Part shown: in pieces, positions 9,001 through 20,319 of the stretch
How the letters are laid out: every line of letters starts with the position of its first letter
Numbering within the stretch: position 1 is the first letter of the stretch
From: Mucilaginibacter sp. JRF
GTDB lineage: Bacteria > Bacteroidota > Bacteroidia > Sphingobacteriales > Sphingobacteriaceae
Direction of reading: 5' to 3'
Length of the DNA: 64,000 nucleotides
Assembly: GCF_015223065.1 (NCBI RefSeq)
Contig: NZ_JADFBY010000004.1
Coordinates: 466,056 to 530,055 of the forward strand
Notes under the pieces: generated by a model
Seen by the model: only the letters and a program-made list of their open reading frames with translations
Told to the model about the DNA's origin: nothing
Databases searched by the model: none
Position numbers and translations under genes: made by a program

Positions 9001-9984
9001 ATGAAAAAGGTCATTATACTTCTTATCTCCATGTCGATACTGATGCTACAGTCGGCATACCCTCAAGTCAATAGCACGCCGGGAACAAAAAACGGCAAGT
9101 TAAGTGTGCGAGATGGGCGGATAGTGAACGAACATGGCAATCCGCCACAGCTTCGTGGTATCAGCCTGTCGTGGAGTATATGGCAGGGGCAGAAATATTA
9201 CAATCCCGATGTGATCAATTGGCTTTGTGCCGATTTTAAGGCTTCGGTTATCCGGGTATCAATGGCGGTTGAACCTAAAGGTGGTTACTTGCAGGACTCT
9301 GCCCGGCAGGTGCAACTGGTAACAACGGTGACCGATCAGGCCATCAAGAATGGCGCCTATGTACTAATCGACTGGCACGATCATCATGCCGATAAGAATA
9401 TAGAAAAGGCAAAGCAGTTTTTTGCCTTGATGGCACAAAAGTACAAGGGCAAACCCAACGTGATATATGAAGTATGGAACGAGCCCGAGAAAGTGAGCTG
9501 GAGCGTAGTGAAAAACTATGCTGTTGAAGTTATAAAAACCATACGCCGGGTTGATGCCGATAACCTGATCATTGTAGGAAGCCCAACGTGGGATCAGGAT
9601 GTGGATGTAGCCGCTGCCGACCCGATCACCGGTTTTAAGAATATAGCTTACTCGTTCCACTTTTACGCGTCAGACCAAAACCATCAGCAGCAATTACGTG
9701 ATAAGGCAAACATCGCCATAAAGAATAAGCTGCCACTTTTTGTAACCGAATGGGGTGTTGGCGAAGCTACCGGGGATGGGGTATTTGATAAGGCTAAAAC
9801 AGATGTTTGGTTAAAGTGGATGGAAGACAATCAACTAAGCTGGGCTAATTGGAACGTTACTGATAAAAATGAAACTACCGCATTGCTTAAACCGGGTGCA
9901 TCCGTATCAGCAAACTGGACAGAACAGAACCTCACACCGGCAGGCATTTACATACGCTCAAAACTGCGGCAATTGAATAAGTAA
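9001..9984 (+). CDS. Glycoside hydrolase family 5 (endoglucanase-like)
   Basis: A 327-residue secreted enzyme with signal peptide MKKVIILLISMSILMLQSAYPQ. The GH5 hallmarks are LRGISLSW near the N terminus, the acid/base glutamate E161 in YEVWNEPE, and the nucleophile E250 in FVTEWGVGEA. The arrangement resembles subfamily GH5_2 cellulases. No carbohydrate-binding module or lipobox is visible, so it is probably a simple periplasmic or secreted endo-beta-glucanase. Substrate preference (cellulose, mixed-linkage glucan) is inference. It stands alone, 32 bp after the preceding terminator. Confidence 0.9.
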   Translation: MKKVIILLISMSILMLQSAYPQVNSTPGTKNGKLSVRDGRIVNEHGNPPQLRGISLSWSIWQGQKYYNPDVINWLCADFKASVIRVSMAVEPKGGYLQDSARQVQLVTTVTDQAIKNGAYVLIDWHDHHADKNIEKAKQFFALMAQKYKGKPNVIYEVWNEPEKVSWSVVKNYAVEVIKTIRRVDADNLIIVGSPTWDQDVDVAAADPITGFKNIAYSFHFYASDQNHQQQLRDKANIAIKNKLPLFVTEWGVGEATGDGVFDKAKTDVWLKWMEDNQLSWANWNVTDKNETTALLKPGASVSANWTEQNLTPAGIYIRSKLRQLNK

Positions 9985-10102
9985 AGTTAATATTGACTGA
10001 TTATCATTTTATAATGAAATGGGTGTCAATTTTTGAATTTTGGCATAATTAACCAAAACTTATTGCCAACTTGTGTGGTAGTGTATTTAAGCCGTTTACC
10101 AT

Positions 10103-11407
10103 ATGAAAATAGTTATAATAGGCGGAGGTTTTGCCGGTTTAAAACTGGCCCGCGAATTAAATAACAAAAAAGGCTTTGAAATAATGTTGCTTGATAAGGT
10201 AACATTCCACCAGTTTCAACCGCTTTTTTACCAGGTTGCTACCGCCAGCTTAGAGGCCAGCAACATATCATTCCCCTTACGTAAGGTTTTTCACCATAGC
10301 AAAAATGTACGTATACGCTTTGCCGAGGTTGAGGAGATAAAGCCCGAAATTAACACCGTAGTTACTGATATATGTAATTTTGAGTACGATTTGCTGGTGA
10401 TAGCCACCGGTACGCAAACCAACTTTTTCGGCAATCATCAAATACAATCGCACGCCTTCCCGATGAAGACCACCTTTGAGGCACTGAGGCTGATGAACCG
10501 CATTATCAACAATTTTGAGGATGCCCTTGAAACAGCCGATGATGCCGAGAAAAGCCGTGTAATGAGCATTGCCATTGTAGGTGCCGGGCCAACGGGCGTA
10601 GAGCTTGCCGGTGCCCTGGCCGAAATGCGTAAGAACATATTGCCCAAAGATTACCCGGAACTGAACTGGGATTTGATGAACATTTACCTCATCGACCATA
10701 ATAAGAATCCGCTATCTAACATGAGCGAAAAATCGAGCAACGAAGCCCGTCAGTATCTCGAAAATATGGGTATTGTGCTTAAGCTTGGTGCCGGGGTTGA
10801 GGAGTTTGATGGCGAGCGGATAGTGGAAGATAATGGCGAAATAATCAACGTAAAAACCGTGATTTGGGCTGCCGGTGTACGCGGTAACCTGCCTGATGGT
10901 ATTCCGCCTGAAAATGTGGCCAGGGGTAACCGCATTAAGGTTGACCGGTTTAATAAGGTAATAAACTCGGGTAATATATACGCCATTGGCGATATCGCTT
11001 ATATGGAAACCGACCTGTACCCAAACGGTCACCCACAACTGGCCAGCGTGGCCGGCGATCAGGGGCAGCACCTGGGTAAAAACCTGATCAGGATAGCCGC
11101 CGGAGATCAGCCGGTGCCATTTGAATTTGACAACAAAGGCGTAATGGCCACCATTGGCAAGCGCAAGGCTGTGGTTGATCTGGAAAAGCCAAAAATTCAC
11201 TTTAAAGGCCGTATTGCCTGGTTAATATGGATGTTTTTGCATTTAATGCTGATATTGGGCATCAAAAACAAGTTGCAGATATTTATTAACTGGGCCTACA
11301 AATACTTCACATCCGACCAAAGCCTGCGCCTGGCACAGCGTATACGTGGTAAGGGCGAGGAGTTACAGATATTCAGGCCCACTGATCATGCTCCGGTAAA
11401 CAAATAA
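10103..11407 (+). CDS. Type II NADH dehydrogenase-like FAD oxidoreductase
   Basis: The 434-residue protein has an N-terminal FAD-binding dinucleotide fold (IVIIGGGFAGLKLAREL) and a second NADH-binding fold (IAIVGAGPTGVELAGALAEM, about residue 155). It also has a third FAD motif, YAIGDIAYME, near residue 295. A hydrophobic C-terminal segment (WLIWMFLHLMLILGIKN) would place it on the inner membrane. This is the pattern of NDH-2, the non-proton-pumping NADH:quinone reductase. It lies 3 bp upstream of an LLM flavoprotein gene, so the pair is probably an operon. Confidence 0.88.
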   Translation: MKIVIIGGGFAGLKLARELNNKKGFEIMLLDKVTFHQFQPLFYQVATASLEASNISFPLRKVFHHSKNVRIRFAEVEEIKPEINTVVTDICNFEYDLLVIATGTQTNFFGNHQIQSHAFPMKTTFEALRLMNRIINNFEDALETADDAEKSRVMSIAIVGAGPTGVELAGALAEMRKNILPKDYPELNWDLMNIYLIDHNKNPLSNMSEKSSNEARQYLENMGIVLKLGAGVEEFDGERIVEDNGEIINVKTVIWAAGVRGNLPDGIPPENVARGNRIKVDRFNKVINSGNIYAIGDIAYMETDLYPNGHPQLASVAGDQGQHLGKNLIRIAAGDQPVPFEFDNKGVMATIGKRKAVVDLEKPKIHFKGRIAWLIWMFLHLMLILGIKNKLQIFINWAYKYFTSDQSLRLAQRIRGKGEELQIFRPTDHAPVNK

Positions 11408-11410
11408 CAA

Positions 11411-12445
11411 ATGGAATTAGGCATAAGCACCTTTGGCGATGTTACGCCGGATGGTAAGGCGGGCGGCGCGGTAAACGCCCATCAGCGTGTACAGGAGTTG
11501 TTGGAAGAAGTAAAACTGGCCGATGAGGTAGGTTTAGATGTTTTTGCCTTTGGCGAGCATCACCGCCCCGACTTTGTAATATCGGCACCCGAGGTTATGA
11601 TGGCGGCCGCGGCATCTATCACTAAAAATATAAAGCTCACCAGCTCGGTAACCGTACTTAGCTCGGCCGACCCGGTGCGTACGTTTCAGAATTTCGCCAC
11701 GGTTGATCTGATATCCGGCGGACGTGCCGAGATCATTGCCGGGCGGGGTTCGTTCATTGAGTCGTTCCCGCTGTTTGGGTTTGATCTGGATGATTACAAC
11801 GAGCTGTTCAACGAAAAACTGGACATGCTCCTTAAAATAAACGGCACCGAAAAGCTGAACTGGGAGGGTAAATTTCGTGCGCCGGTAAAAGGTCAGGGCA
11901 TATACCCGAGGCCATTGCAGCAACAGCTACCCGTGTGGATAGGCGTTGGCGGTACGCCTGCATCAGCAAAGCGGGCAGGTGCTTTGCGTTTACCCATGAT
12001 CATTGCCATTTTAGGCAGCGCGCCTAAACACTTTATAACTTTTGTTGAATTGTACCGCGAATCGGCAGAGAAAGCAGGGCATGATGTAAGCAAACTGGAA
12101 TTGGGCATCAGCTCACAATTTTATGTAGCCGATACTATTGAGGAAGCGAAAAAAGAGTTCTACCCATCGTACGAAGCGGTGATGAACCGCGTAGGCCGCG
12201 ATCGTGGCTGGTCGCCCATGAACCGAGAATCATTCAATTACCTTCGCGAGCAAGGGCCATTAGTAGTAGGCGATGCACAACACGCTATCGACAAGATATT
12301 AGAGCAATACGAGATGTTCAAAAACACCCGTTTCCTGGCGCAACTGGTTACCGGCCATACACCACATAAACAAGTGTTGAAGAATATTGAGCTTTATGGA
12401 ACTAAGGTAGCACCGGAGGTGCGTAAGTATATTGCGGGGAAATAA
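11411..12445 (+). CDS. LLM class flavin-dependent oxidoreductase
   Basis: The 344-residue protein belongs to the bacterial luciferase-like monooxygenase superfamily, a TIM barrel that uses reduced FMN or F420-like flavin. Visible family features are ADEVGLDVFAFGEHHRPDF near residues 37-55, TSSVTVLSSADPVRTFQNFATVD, and GGRAEIIAGRGSF. The substrate is not deducible. The start lies 3 bp after the NDH-2-like gene; both products handle reduced flavin or NADH, but a direct functional link is only suggested by the layout. Confidence 0.88.
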   Translation: MELGISTFGDVTPDGKAGGAVNAHQRVQELLEEVKLADEVGLDVFAFGEHHRPDFVISAPEVMMAAAASITKNIKLTSSVTVLSSADPVRTFQNFATVDLISGGRAEIIAGRGSFIESFPLFGFDLDDYNELFNEKLDMLLKINGTEKLNWEGKFRAPVKGQGIYPRPLQQQLPVWIGVGGTPASAKRAGALRLPMIIAILGSAPKHFITFVELYRESAEKAGHDVSKLELGISSQFYVADTIEEAKKEFYPSYEAVMNRVGRDRGWSPMNRESFNYLREQGPLVVGDAQHAIDKILEQYEMFKNTRFLAQLVTGHTPHKQVLKNIELYGTKVAPEVRKYIAGK

Positions 12446-13003
12446 CCCCTCCTGAACTACGCCCCTCCTAAATGGCGTAGCCCTCATGAGCTCCATTAAA
12501 AACAAATAGCAATATGCGAATAATTCTCCCCGAGGGGGAGGACTTTTACTAAACTCTTAAAAAAACATCTCATTTCGACAAAGGAGAAATCTTCGAGCGA
12601 TTTTGCTTGAAGAATATCCTAAAGAGATTGCTTTTCCTCGCAAGGACGCGGTTTTACTTTATATAATCCCATCTTGTCATTTCGACGAAGGAGAAATCTG
12701 CACGCTTTCATAACCAGCGACAGATTTCTCCTCGTACCTCGTTCGAAATGAAACTTTCCTTTAATTCCCTCCCCCGGAAGGGCAGGGAGGGGTTTAGCGA
12801 ACAACCTAAAAAACTGCTTCCTATCTCCTCAAAACCTAATTCTCAATCATCACTTCCAAAAAACAGACCCCGCCACAAATCAATCCCGCACAAAATCAAT
12901 ACTTTACAAAAAACATAAAAAAGCCGTTAAACCATATTTCGCGGCTACCGTCATACTGACAATTAAACACACAATTTCAACTTAACAAAACTTCACAATT
13001 TTC
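12446..13003. repeat. Repeat-rich intergenic region
   Basis: This 558-bp gap holds no supported gene. It contains a family A core (12522-12547, CTCCCCGAGGGGGAG), a reversed half of the family C element (about 12610-12650), a family B copy (12676-12754) and another CCCTCC/GGGAGG palindrome (12766-12793). The family C half shares the 20-mer GAATATCCTAAAGAGATTGC with the reverse complement of 23709-23728. The last 200 bp are A/C-rich and lead into the beta-barrel gene at 13004. Confidence 0.75.
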
Positions 13004-13633
13004 ATGAAAAAAATCATTGCTGCAATGCTGCTTAGCGTTGCTTCCTCAACTGCCTTTGCCCAAACCGAAAAGGGAACTCAAAACATCGGAGCCTCATTTA
13101 CTATCCAAACATCTGACAGTAAGAACAACTATTTTGATGGAATTACCAACATATCAAGCGACGTTAAACTAAACATTTACAACGCCAGCATTAACTATGG
13201 CTATTTTGTTGCGGATAAGCTGGACTTGGGTTTATTGGCCGGGTATAGCTATCAAAAAAACAGTCAGGATAATAACGATACCGAGTATTCGCAAAAGGTT
13301 AACGGTTATTTTGCAGGAGTGCAACTACGCAAATATGTGCTATTTAATGATAAAATAGGTATACGTACCGGCCCTGCGTTCACCTACTCTCGTGATAAAT
13401 CTACCAGCAAATACTCTATTCAGGATGAGCAGGTAACTAACACAAATAGTTACAACGGGCGCATTGGTCTTGATTTTGTTTTTTACCCAACCAAACACCT
13501 GGGCATAACCTCAACCATTGGTAATGTTTATTATACCTACTCAAAATCAAAAGGATTTTACGAAGGTTCGGCTAACAATTTCGGTGCAAGTTTCGTCAAT
13601 AACCTAAACCTCGGTTTTTTCTATAGCTGGTAA
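13004..13633 (+). CDS. Outer-membrane beta-barrel protein
   Basis: This 209-residue protein begins with a signal peptide (MKKIIAAMLLSVASSTAFAQ) and continues with alternating polar/aromatic strands, ending NNLNLGFFYSW with a terminal aromatic residue. This matches the OMP_b-brl type barrels of Bacteroidota. There is no evidence for a transported substrate or enzymatic activity. It is monocistronic with a terminator downstream. Confidence 0.8.
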   Translation: MKKIIAAMLLSVASSTAFAQTEKGTQNIGASFTIQTSDSKNNYFDGITNISSDVKLNIYNASINYGYFVADKLDLGLLAGYSYQKNSQDNNDTEYSQKVNGYFAGVQLRKYVLFNDKIGIRTGPAFTYSRDKSTSKYSIQDEQVTNTNSYNGRIGLDFVFYPTKHLGITSTIGNVYYTYSKSKGFYEGSANNFGASFVNNLNLGFFYSW

Positions 13634-13643
13634 ATGCCGGCAT

Positions 13644-13679
13644 GCCCTCTCTGCGTAATTTATGCAGAGGGGGATTTTT
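13644..13679 (+). terminator. Rho-independent terminator
   Basis: CCCTCTCTGC and GCAGAGGGGG pair imperfectly around a 9-nt loop and run into ATTTTTT. It lies 10 bp after the barrel-protein stop codon. Confidence 0.75.
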
Positions 13680-13748
13680 TGAAGATTTTTGGTAACAAGC
13701 CAGCCATATTAATTGTCATAACTATAACCCATTAAATTATCAGTTTTT

Positions 13749-14495
13749 ATGACATCGTACGAGGAACAGGCTTATATACAATTGGAGTTTTGGCAGCATC
13801 GCATGCAAAAAAAGCCCTCGCTGGGCAACCGCATAGCCAAAGGGGTACAAAACAAGATCAATAACATCATCCCCGAAAAGGTACACTCGGCTATAACCAT
13901 AGCTATCGAAAAAATGGTGAAAGGCGTACTATTCGGTGCCCGGTATGTTACTAAGGCGCCTTTAAATGATACCTCACTGCAAATGCGCGAGGTACAGGTT
14001 AAGGAGCAGATAGAGTTTTACAAACGCACCGCATCTGTTGAGGGGGCTGTTACCGGCGCTGGAGGCATACTGATGGGTTTGGCCGATTTCCCGATACTTA
14101 TCGGCATAAAAATAAAATTACTGTTTGAGATAGCCGCCCTTTATGGCTACGATGTACACGATTATAAGGAGCGTTTATATATCCTCTACATTTTCCAGCT
14201 GGCATTTAGCAGCCAGCAGGGGCGCAACGAGGTATACCAAAAACTTGCCGCATGGCAGGGCTACAGCCAAAGCCTGCCCGATGATGAGAATGAGTTTGAC
14301 TGGCGCGCGTTTCAGCAGGAGTATCGCGATTATATCGACTTGGCTAAGATGGCGCAACTGATACCCTTTATTGGCGCGGCCGTGGGTGCTGTGGTAAATT
14401 ACAGACTATTAAACCAACTGGGCGAAACGGCCATGAATTGTTACCGCATGCGCAAGGTTAGTCCGCTAAAAATTTTAACCTACCCTACACCTTAA
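13749..14495 (+). CDS. EcsC family protein
   Basis: The 248-residue protein resembles EcsC-like proteins. It has a basic N-terminal part, a glycine-rich hydrophobic segment EGAVTGAGGILMGLADFPILIGIKIKLL (interrupted here only by length) around residues 97-123, and a second hydrophobic run FIGAAVGAVVNYRLL near the C terminus. The family's molecular role is unknown; B. subtilis EcsC is encoded with an ABC transporter but no transporter is adjacent here. A second, shorter EcsC-like protein is encoded at 49013-49564. Confidence 0.75.
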   Translation: MTSYEEQAYIQLEFWQHRMQKKPSLGNRIAKGVQNKINNIIPEKVHSAITIAIEKMVKGVLFGARYVTKAPLNDTSLQMREVQVKEQIEFYKRTASVEGAVTGAGGILMGLADFPILIGIKIKLLFEIAALYGYDVHDYKERLYILYIFQLAFSSQQGRNEVYQKLAAWQGYSQSLPDDENEFDWRAFQQEYRDYIDLAKMAQLIPFIGAAVGAVVNYRLLNQLGETAMNCYRMRKVSPLKILTYPTP

Positions 14496-14513
14496 ATAAC
14501 AATTTGAAAAACG

Positions 14514-14540
14514 AAAAAAGCCGCGATAAGCGGCTTTTTT
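14514..14540. terminator. Bidirectional terminator between convergent genes
   Basis: AAAAAAGCCGC and GCGGCTTTTTT form a perfect 11-bp stem with a 5-nt loop. It has T-runs on both strands, separating EcsC (+) from the barrel gene (-). Confidence 0.9.
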
Positions 14541-14574
14541 TTTATGGATCTAAAATTCTTTAAGCGATCAATGC

Positions 14575-15036
14575 TTAGAAGTTATAACGGAAACCAAGAC
14601 CGAAACGGGCCGGCTCAAAATCCGAATCTTTGTTTATTTGCCACATTGGGCGCCAGTCAAAGCTCATGCTGATAGGTGCTGATGGTACTTTAAAATCTAA
14701 ACCGGCCATTGGGCGTAAAAAGATGAAAGTACCACGGTCATTATCGGCAAAAGCGAATTGGGGACCAACACCTACATACCATTTTAAGGCGCTGGTTTCT
14801 TTAAATGACTCATGATATTGGTAAAAACCACCTAACCAAACAGCGTCGCTGCCAAATAACAGGTCGCCTTGTATAGCATCATTACCGGTAAAGAAGTGTT
14901 TTAGTGTAGGACCAACAAGAGTTGAGCCGTCGCCAAAATCAATACCTAAACCCGCGCTGGTTGATGAACGTTGCGCGAATGATTGCGTAGCTGAGAATAC
15001 AATTGCAATTACGGCTAATAGAAAAATCTTTTTCAT
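14575..15036 (-). CDS. Small outer-membrane beta-barrel protein
   Basis: About 153 residues, with signal peptide MKKIFLLAVIAIVFSATQSFAQ and a beta-rich body ending FGLGFRYNF, the terminal-phenylalanine signature of outer-membrane barrels. The frame is open 51 bases further upstream, but ATG 15036 is chosen because the preceding residues would spoil the signal peptide. Function unknown. Confidence 0.78.
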   Translation of the reverse strand: MKKIFLLAVIAIVFSATQSFAQRSSTSAGLGIDFGDGSTLVGPTLKHFFTGNDAIQGDLLFGSDAVWLGGFYQYHESFKETSALKWYVGVGPQFAFADNDRGTFIFLRPMAGLDFKVPSAPISMSFDWRPMWQINKDSDFEPARFGLGFRYNF

Positions 15037-15156
15037 AAGTTGAATAATAAGGTAAACGATAATATTAATTGTGTGTGCCAAAAGCAATATTTATGCCACG
15101 GCACAATAAAAACGCACTTTTGTATTTTCACACCAATAACATTAACGGCTTTATAA

Positions 15157-17265
<2,109 letters not shown>

Positions 17266-17271
17266 GGGATT

Positions 17272-17525
17272 ATGATAAACTTAACAATGCTTGAAATTTA
17301 CAAGCACTATAATGGCGATGGTGATATGTTTTCAAGATTGGCTACTGCTGAGCAAAAGCAGTTATTTGAAAATGAAGAATGGACTTTGATTGATAATTTG
17401 TTGCAAACATCAAATTAACTAATAGTAATTTAGTTTCTGATGAATACGAGAAATCTATTGATCAAGAACTTAAGACTCATTGCAGTACTGATGTTATTGA
17501 AGAATTAAAGATTTTAGCCATATAA
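17272..17525 (+). pseudogene. Small hypothetical gene split by a frameshift
   Basis: An ATG 6 bp after ligA opens a 48-codon frame (MINLTMLEIYKHYNGDGD...) ending at 17418. A second open stretch in the -1 frame (17397-17525) continues with the same composition and ends STDVIEELKILAI. Joined near 17397-17418 the two give one acidic protein of about 83 residues. The continuity of codon style across the shift suggests a single small gene with a one-base lesion or a sequencing error. The family is not recognised. Confidence 0.45.
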
Positions 17526-17545
17526 CTTAAATCATTACCTAATAT

Positions 17546-18190
17546 ATGAAAATACAAAACATCATCTTCGATCTGGACGGGACAATTGCCGATACCTTGC
17601 CGCTGTGCATAGCCGCTTTTAAACAGAGTGTTGAGCCGCTGCTGGGTAAATCATTAACCGATGCGGAGATCATCGCTACATTTGGCCCATCTGAAGAAGG
17701 CACTATTCGCCAGCTGATACCCGACCATGAGGAAGCCGGCGTAAAAGCCTATTTGCAGCATTATGAGGCATTGCATCACACCTGCCCTACCGCCTTTGAA
17801 GGAATTGCCGAAGCATTGGCATCGCTCATACAAAAAGGCATAAAGCTGGCTATGGTTACAGGTAAGGGGCCACATAGCACCAAAATATCATTACAGCAAT
17901 TTGGCTTGCTGCAATACTTTGATATACTCGAAACGGGCAAACCCGCCGGGCCCGATAAGGTGAACGGAATCCGCCACGCCTTGGAACGACTTGGAGCTAC
18001 CGCCGCCAACAGCATTTACGTGGGCGATGCACCAAGCGATATTGTGTATTGCAAGCAGGTGGGCATCCCTATCGCTTCGGTAGCTTGGGCATCAACTACC
18101 AATGCCGATGAGTTGAAAGCGCTTGATCCGGACTGGTTATTTTACACTATTGATGAGTTTAACGATTGGGTAAACACACAAACGGCATAA
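17546..18190 (+). CDS. HAD family hydrolase (phosphoglycolate phosphatase-like)
   Basis: The 214-residue protein has HAD motif I with nucleophile D9 and D11 in IIFDLDGTIADT, motif II MVTGKGPHS, motif III lysine in GKPAGPDKVNG and motif IV YVGDAPSDIVYCK. An alpha-helical cap lies between motifs I and II, as in Gph/PGMB enzymes. The natural substrate is a small phosphate ester that cannot be specified. It sits between ligA and tRNA-Arg and appears monocistronic. Confidence 0.88.
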   Translation: MKIQNIIFDLDGTIADTLPLCIAAFKQSVEPLLGKSLTDAEIIATFGPSEEGTIRQLIPDHEEAGVKAYLQHYEALHHTCPTAFEGIAEALASLIQKGIKLAMVTGKGPHSTKISLQQFGLLQYFDILETGKPAGPDKVNGIRHALERLGATAANSIYVGDAPSDIVYCKQVGIPIASVAWASTTNADELKALDPDWLFYTIDEFNDWVNTQTA

Positions 18191-18247
18191 TAATTTGGCT
18201 TGATATGAGGTAGATAGCATATTTACCCACTTATTTTTTCAAAAAAA

Positions 18248-18278
18248 TTTGCATCGAAAAAAAAGAAACGTATTTTTG
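18248..18278 (+). promoter_or_regulatory. Promoter of tRNA-Arg
   Basis: TTTG (18248-18251) and TATTTTTG (18271-18278) with a 19-bp spacer are a consensus Bacteroidota sigma-A promoter. Initiation is expected about 25 bases before the tRNA. Confidence 0.75.
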
Positions 18279-18308
18279 CAGTCCCAATCAAAAGGGGATA
18301 AATAACAC

Positions 18309-18382
18309 GGACTTGTAGCTCAATTGGATAGAGCATCTCACTACGGATGAGAAGGTTAGGGGTTCGACTCCCTTCAAGTTCA
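18309..18382 (+). tRNA. tRNA-Arg (ACG)
   Basis: A 74-nt cloverleaf with acceptor stem GGACTTG / CAAGTTC (one G-T pair), D loop AGCTCAATTGGATAGAGC, anticodon stem TCTCA / TGAGA with loop CTACGGA giving anticodon ACG, T loop GGTTCGACTCC and discriminator A. CCA is not encoded. The ACG anticodon is normally converted to ICG and reads CGU/CGC/CGA. Confidence 0.97.
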
Positions 18383-18395
18383 CTCAAATACTAAT

Positions 18396-18427
18396 ATAGC
18401 CTTTCCGTTATCGTACAGAAAGGCTAT
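18396..18427 (+). terminator. Terminator after tRNA-Arg
   Basis: ATAGCCTTTC and GAAAGGCTAT form a perfect 10-bp stem with a 12-nt loop followed by TTAAATTTT. It separates the tRNA from adk, although read-through into adk is possible. Confidence 0.7.
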
Positions 18428-18442
18428 TTAAATTTTATCAGC

Positions 18443-19015
18443 ATGCTAAACTTGGTTTTGTTCGGCCCTCCCGGCGCAGGTAAGGGCACTCAATCACAAA
18501 AACTTATCGATAAATATGGTCTTATCCACCTTTCAACCGGCGATTTGCTGCGTGGCGAAATTTCGCAAGGCACCGAGCTTGGTTTAGAGGCCAAAAAACT
18601 AATGGACGAAGGTTTGTTAGTACCTGATGCCGTAGTTATAGGCATGATCAGCAATAAGCTGGATGCGAACAAAGATGCCAAGGGCTTTATTTTTGATGGT
18701 TTCCCGCGCACGGTAGCACAAGCCGAGGCTTTGGATACCTTGCTGGAGTCAAAATCATCAGCTATATCGGGCATGGTTGCCCTTGAGGTTGACGATGACG
18801 AGTTGGAGCGCCGCCTTTTACTTCGCGGTAAGGATTCAGGTCGCCCTGACGATGCCGACCCGGCCATCATCCGCAAACGTATTAAAGAGTATAACGATAA
18901 AACAACACCGGTAGCCGGTTACTATAAAAATCAGGATAAATTTACCAGCATCAACGGCATAGGCTCAATAGATGAGATATTCAGCGCCATTGTTGCGGTA
19001 ATTGAAAAATATTAA
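18443..19015 (+). CDS. adk: Adenylate kinase
   Basis: The 190-residue enzyme interconverts ATP + AMP with 2 ADP in the cytoplasm. The P-loop is GPPGAGKGTQ (residues 8-17), the AMP-binding region reads HLSTGDLLRGEI, and GFPRTVAQAEAL is the NMP-binding signature. The short LID (RLLLRGKDSGRPDD) lacks the zinc cysteines, as in other short bacterial forms. Length is standard. It is followed by a degenerate word hairpin and obgE. Confidence 0.96.
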   Translation: MLNLVLFGPPGAGKGTQSQKLIDKYGLIHLSTGDLLRGEISQGTELGLEAKKLMDEGLLVPDAVVIGMISNKLDANKDAKGFIFDGFPRTVAQAEALDTLLESKSSAISGMVALEVDDDELERRLLLRGKDSGRPDDADPAIIRKRIKEYNDKTTPVAGYYKNQDKFTSINGIGSIDEIFSAIVAVIEKY

Positions 19016-19018
19016 TTC

Positions 19019-19112
19019 AGTCCGAATGTCGGTAAGTCCGGAAGTCAGAAAGTAAGTAAATCTTTCGGTCTTCCGGACTTATTGTCTTTTCGGACTTCCG
19101 GTCTTCCGGACT
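19019..19112. repeat. Degenerate-word inverted repeat between adk and obgE
   Basis: The whole gap is built from variants of GTCCGGAAGTC and its complement: AGTCCGAATGTCGGTAAG on the left, and GGTCTTCCGGACTT, CGGACTTCCGG and TCTTCCGGACT on the right. It can fold into alternative long hairpins. It starts 4 bases after the adk stop codon and ends 18 bases before obgE. Confidence 0.75.
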
Positions 19113-19130
19113 AAAAAAACTTACAACGCC

Positions 19131-20129
19131 ATGTCGCAGGGTTCCAATTTTGTTGATTATGTGAAGATATGCTGCCGTTCGGGGCATGGGGGTGCTGGCT
19201 CTGCGCATTTACACCGCGATAAGCACACCGATAAGGGTGGGCCCGATGGTGGCGATGGCGGCCGTGGCGGGCACGTTATTGTAAAAGGCAACGCCCAGTT
19301 ATGGACGCTGCTGCACCTTAAATACCGCAAACACGTAATAGCCGGCAACGGCGATCCGGGTGGCAGCTCGTTATCTACCGGCAAAACCGGCAGGGATGAG
19401 ATATTGGAAGTACCCTTGGGCACCATTGCCAAGGATGCTGAAACCGGGGAGGTAATATTTGAGATAACCCACGACGGAGAAACCAAAGTGCTTACACCGG
19501 GTGGCCGTGGCGGACAGGGCAACTGGCACTTTAAATCGGCCACGCAGCAAACACCACGCTTTGCACAGCCGGGCTTGCCGGGGCAGGAAGTTTGGAACAT
19601 ACTCGAACTAAAATTACTGGCCGATGTTGGTTTGGTAGGTTTCCCTAACGCGGGTAAATCAACCCTGCTGTCGGTAGTATCAGCCGCTAAGCCCGAGATT
19701 GCTGATTACGCCTTTACTACCATTGTACCTAACTTGGGCATCGTATCCTATCGCGATAGCAAATCATTCGTGATGGCTGATATTCCGGGCATTATTGAGG
19801 GTGCATCAAAAGGTAAGGGATTAGGTTTCCGCTTTTTGCGCCATATTGAGCGCAACTCGGTGTTATTGTTCATGATACCTGCTGATACTACACGTACCAT
19901 AACCGAAGAATATCAGATACTGCAACACGAACTGGAAGAATACAATCCCGAACTGATGCACAAGCCACGCGTACTGGCCATCACCAAATCGGACATGCTG
20001 GATGATGAGCTGACCGAAGAAATGAAGCAACAGGTTCCGGCAGGTATACCTTATGTATTCATATCATCGGTAGCGCAAAAAAATATCGATAAGTTGAAGG
20101 ATCTGCTGTGGTTGGCTATTAACCAGTAG
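19131..20129 (+). CDS. obgE: GTPase ObgE/CgtA
   Basis: The 332-residue ribosome-associated GTPase acts in 50S assembly and stress control. It has the glycine-rich Obg fold at residues 1-155 ([12 protein letters not shown]) followed by the G domain: G1 [11 protein letters not shown]2 with FTT, G3 DIPGIIEGA and G4 TKSD. The acidic C-terminal tail of some homologues is absent, as usual in Bacteroidota. It is downstream of adk; co-transcription is possible despite the repeat between them. Confidence 0.96.
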   Translation: MSQGSNFVDYVKICCRSGHGGAGSAHLHRDKHTDKGGPDGGDGGRGGHVIVKGNAQLWTLLHLKYRKHVIAGNGDPGGSSLSTGKTGRDEILEVPLGTIAKDAETGEVIFEITHDGETKVLTPGGRGGQGNWHFKSATQQTPRFAQPGLPGQEVWNILELKLLADVGLVGFPNAGKSTLLSVVSAAKPEIADYAFTTIVPNLGIVSYRDSKSFVMADIPGIIEGASKGKGLGFRFLRHIERNSVLLFMIPADTTRTITEEYQILQHELEEYNPELMHKPRVLAITKSDMLDDELTEEMKQQVPAGIPYVFISSVAQKNIDKLKDLLWLAINQ

Positions 20130-20242
20130 ACCCCTCCTATATCCTCCCCAAAGGGGAGGACTTTTTAGCTTTTATTCTTTTAAAGCCCTCCCTTTGGGAG
20201 GGTTGGGTGGGTTTCTCCTTATGGAGAGGGCTGGGGTGAGGT
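20130..20242. repeat. Two adjacent family A palindromic repeats
   Basis: CCCCTCCTATATCCTCCCC + AAAGGGGAGGACTTTTT (20131-20168) is followed by an inverted-sense relative, GCCCTCCCTTTGGGAGGG TTGGGTGGG, and GGAGAGGGCTGGGGTGAGG up to 20242. Non-coding, between obgE and gap. Confidence 0.75.
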
Positions 20243-20285
20243 ATAAATTTACTTACCATATACTTATCCCACACGCAGGTTTATG

Positions 20286-20293
20286 TACCTTTG
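20286..20293 (+). promoter_or_regulatory. -7 box of the gap promoter
   Basis: TACCTTTG fits TAnnTTTG and lies 26 bases before the gap start codon. The -33 element is weak (CTTAT around 20264), so this is a partial assignment. Confidence 0.45.
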
Positions 20294-20319
20294 TGCCCTT
20301 AATTTATTAGTGCAAGGGC

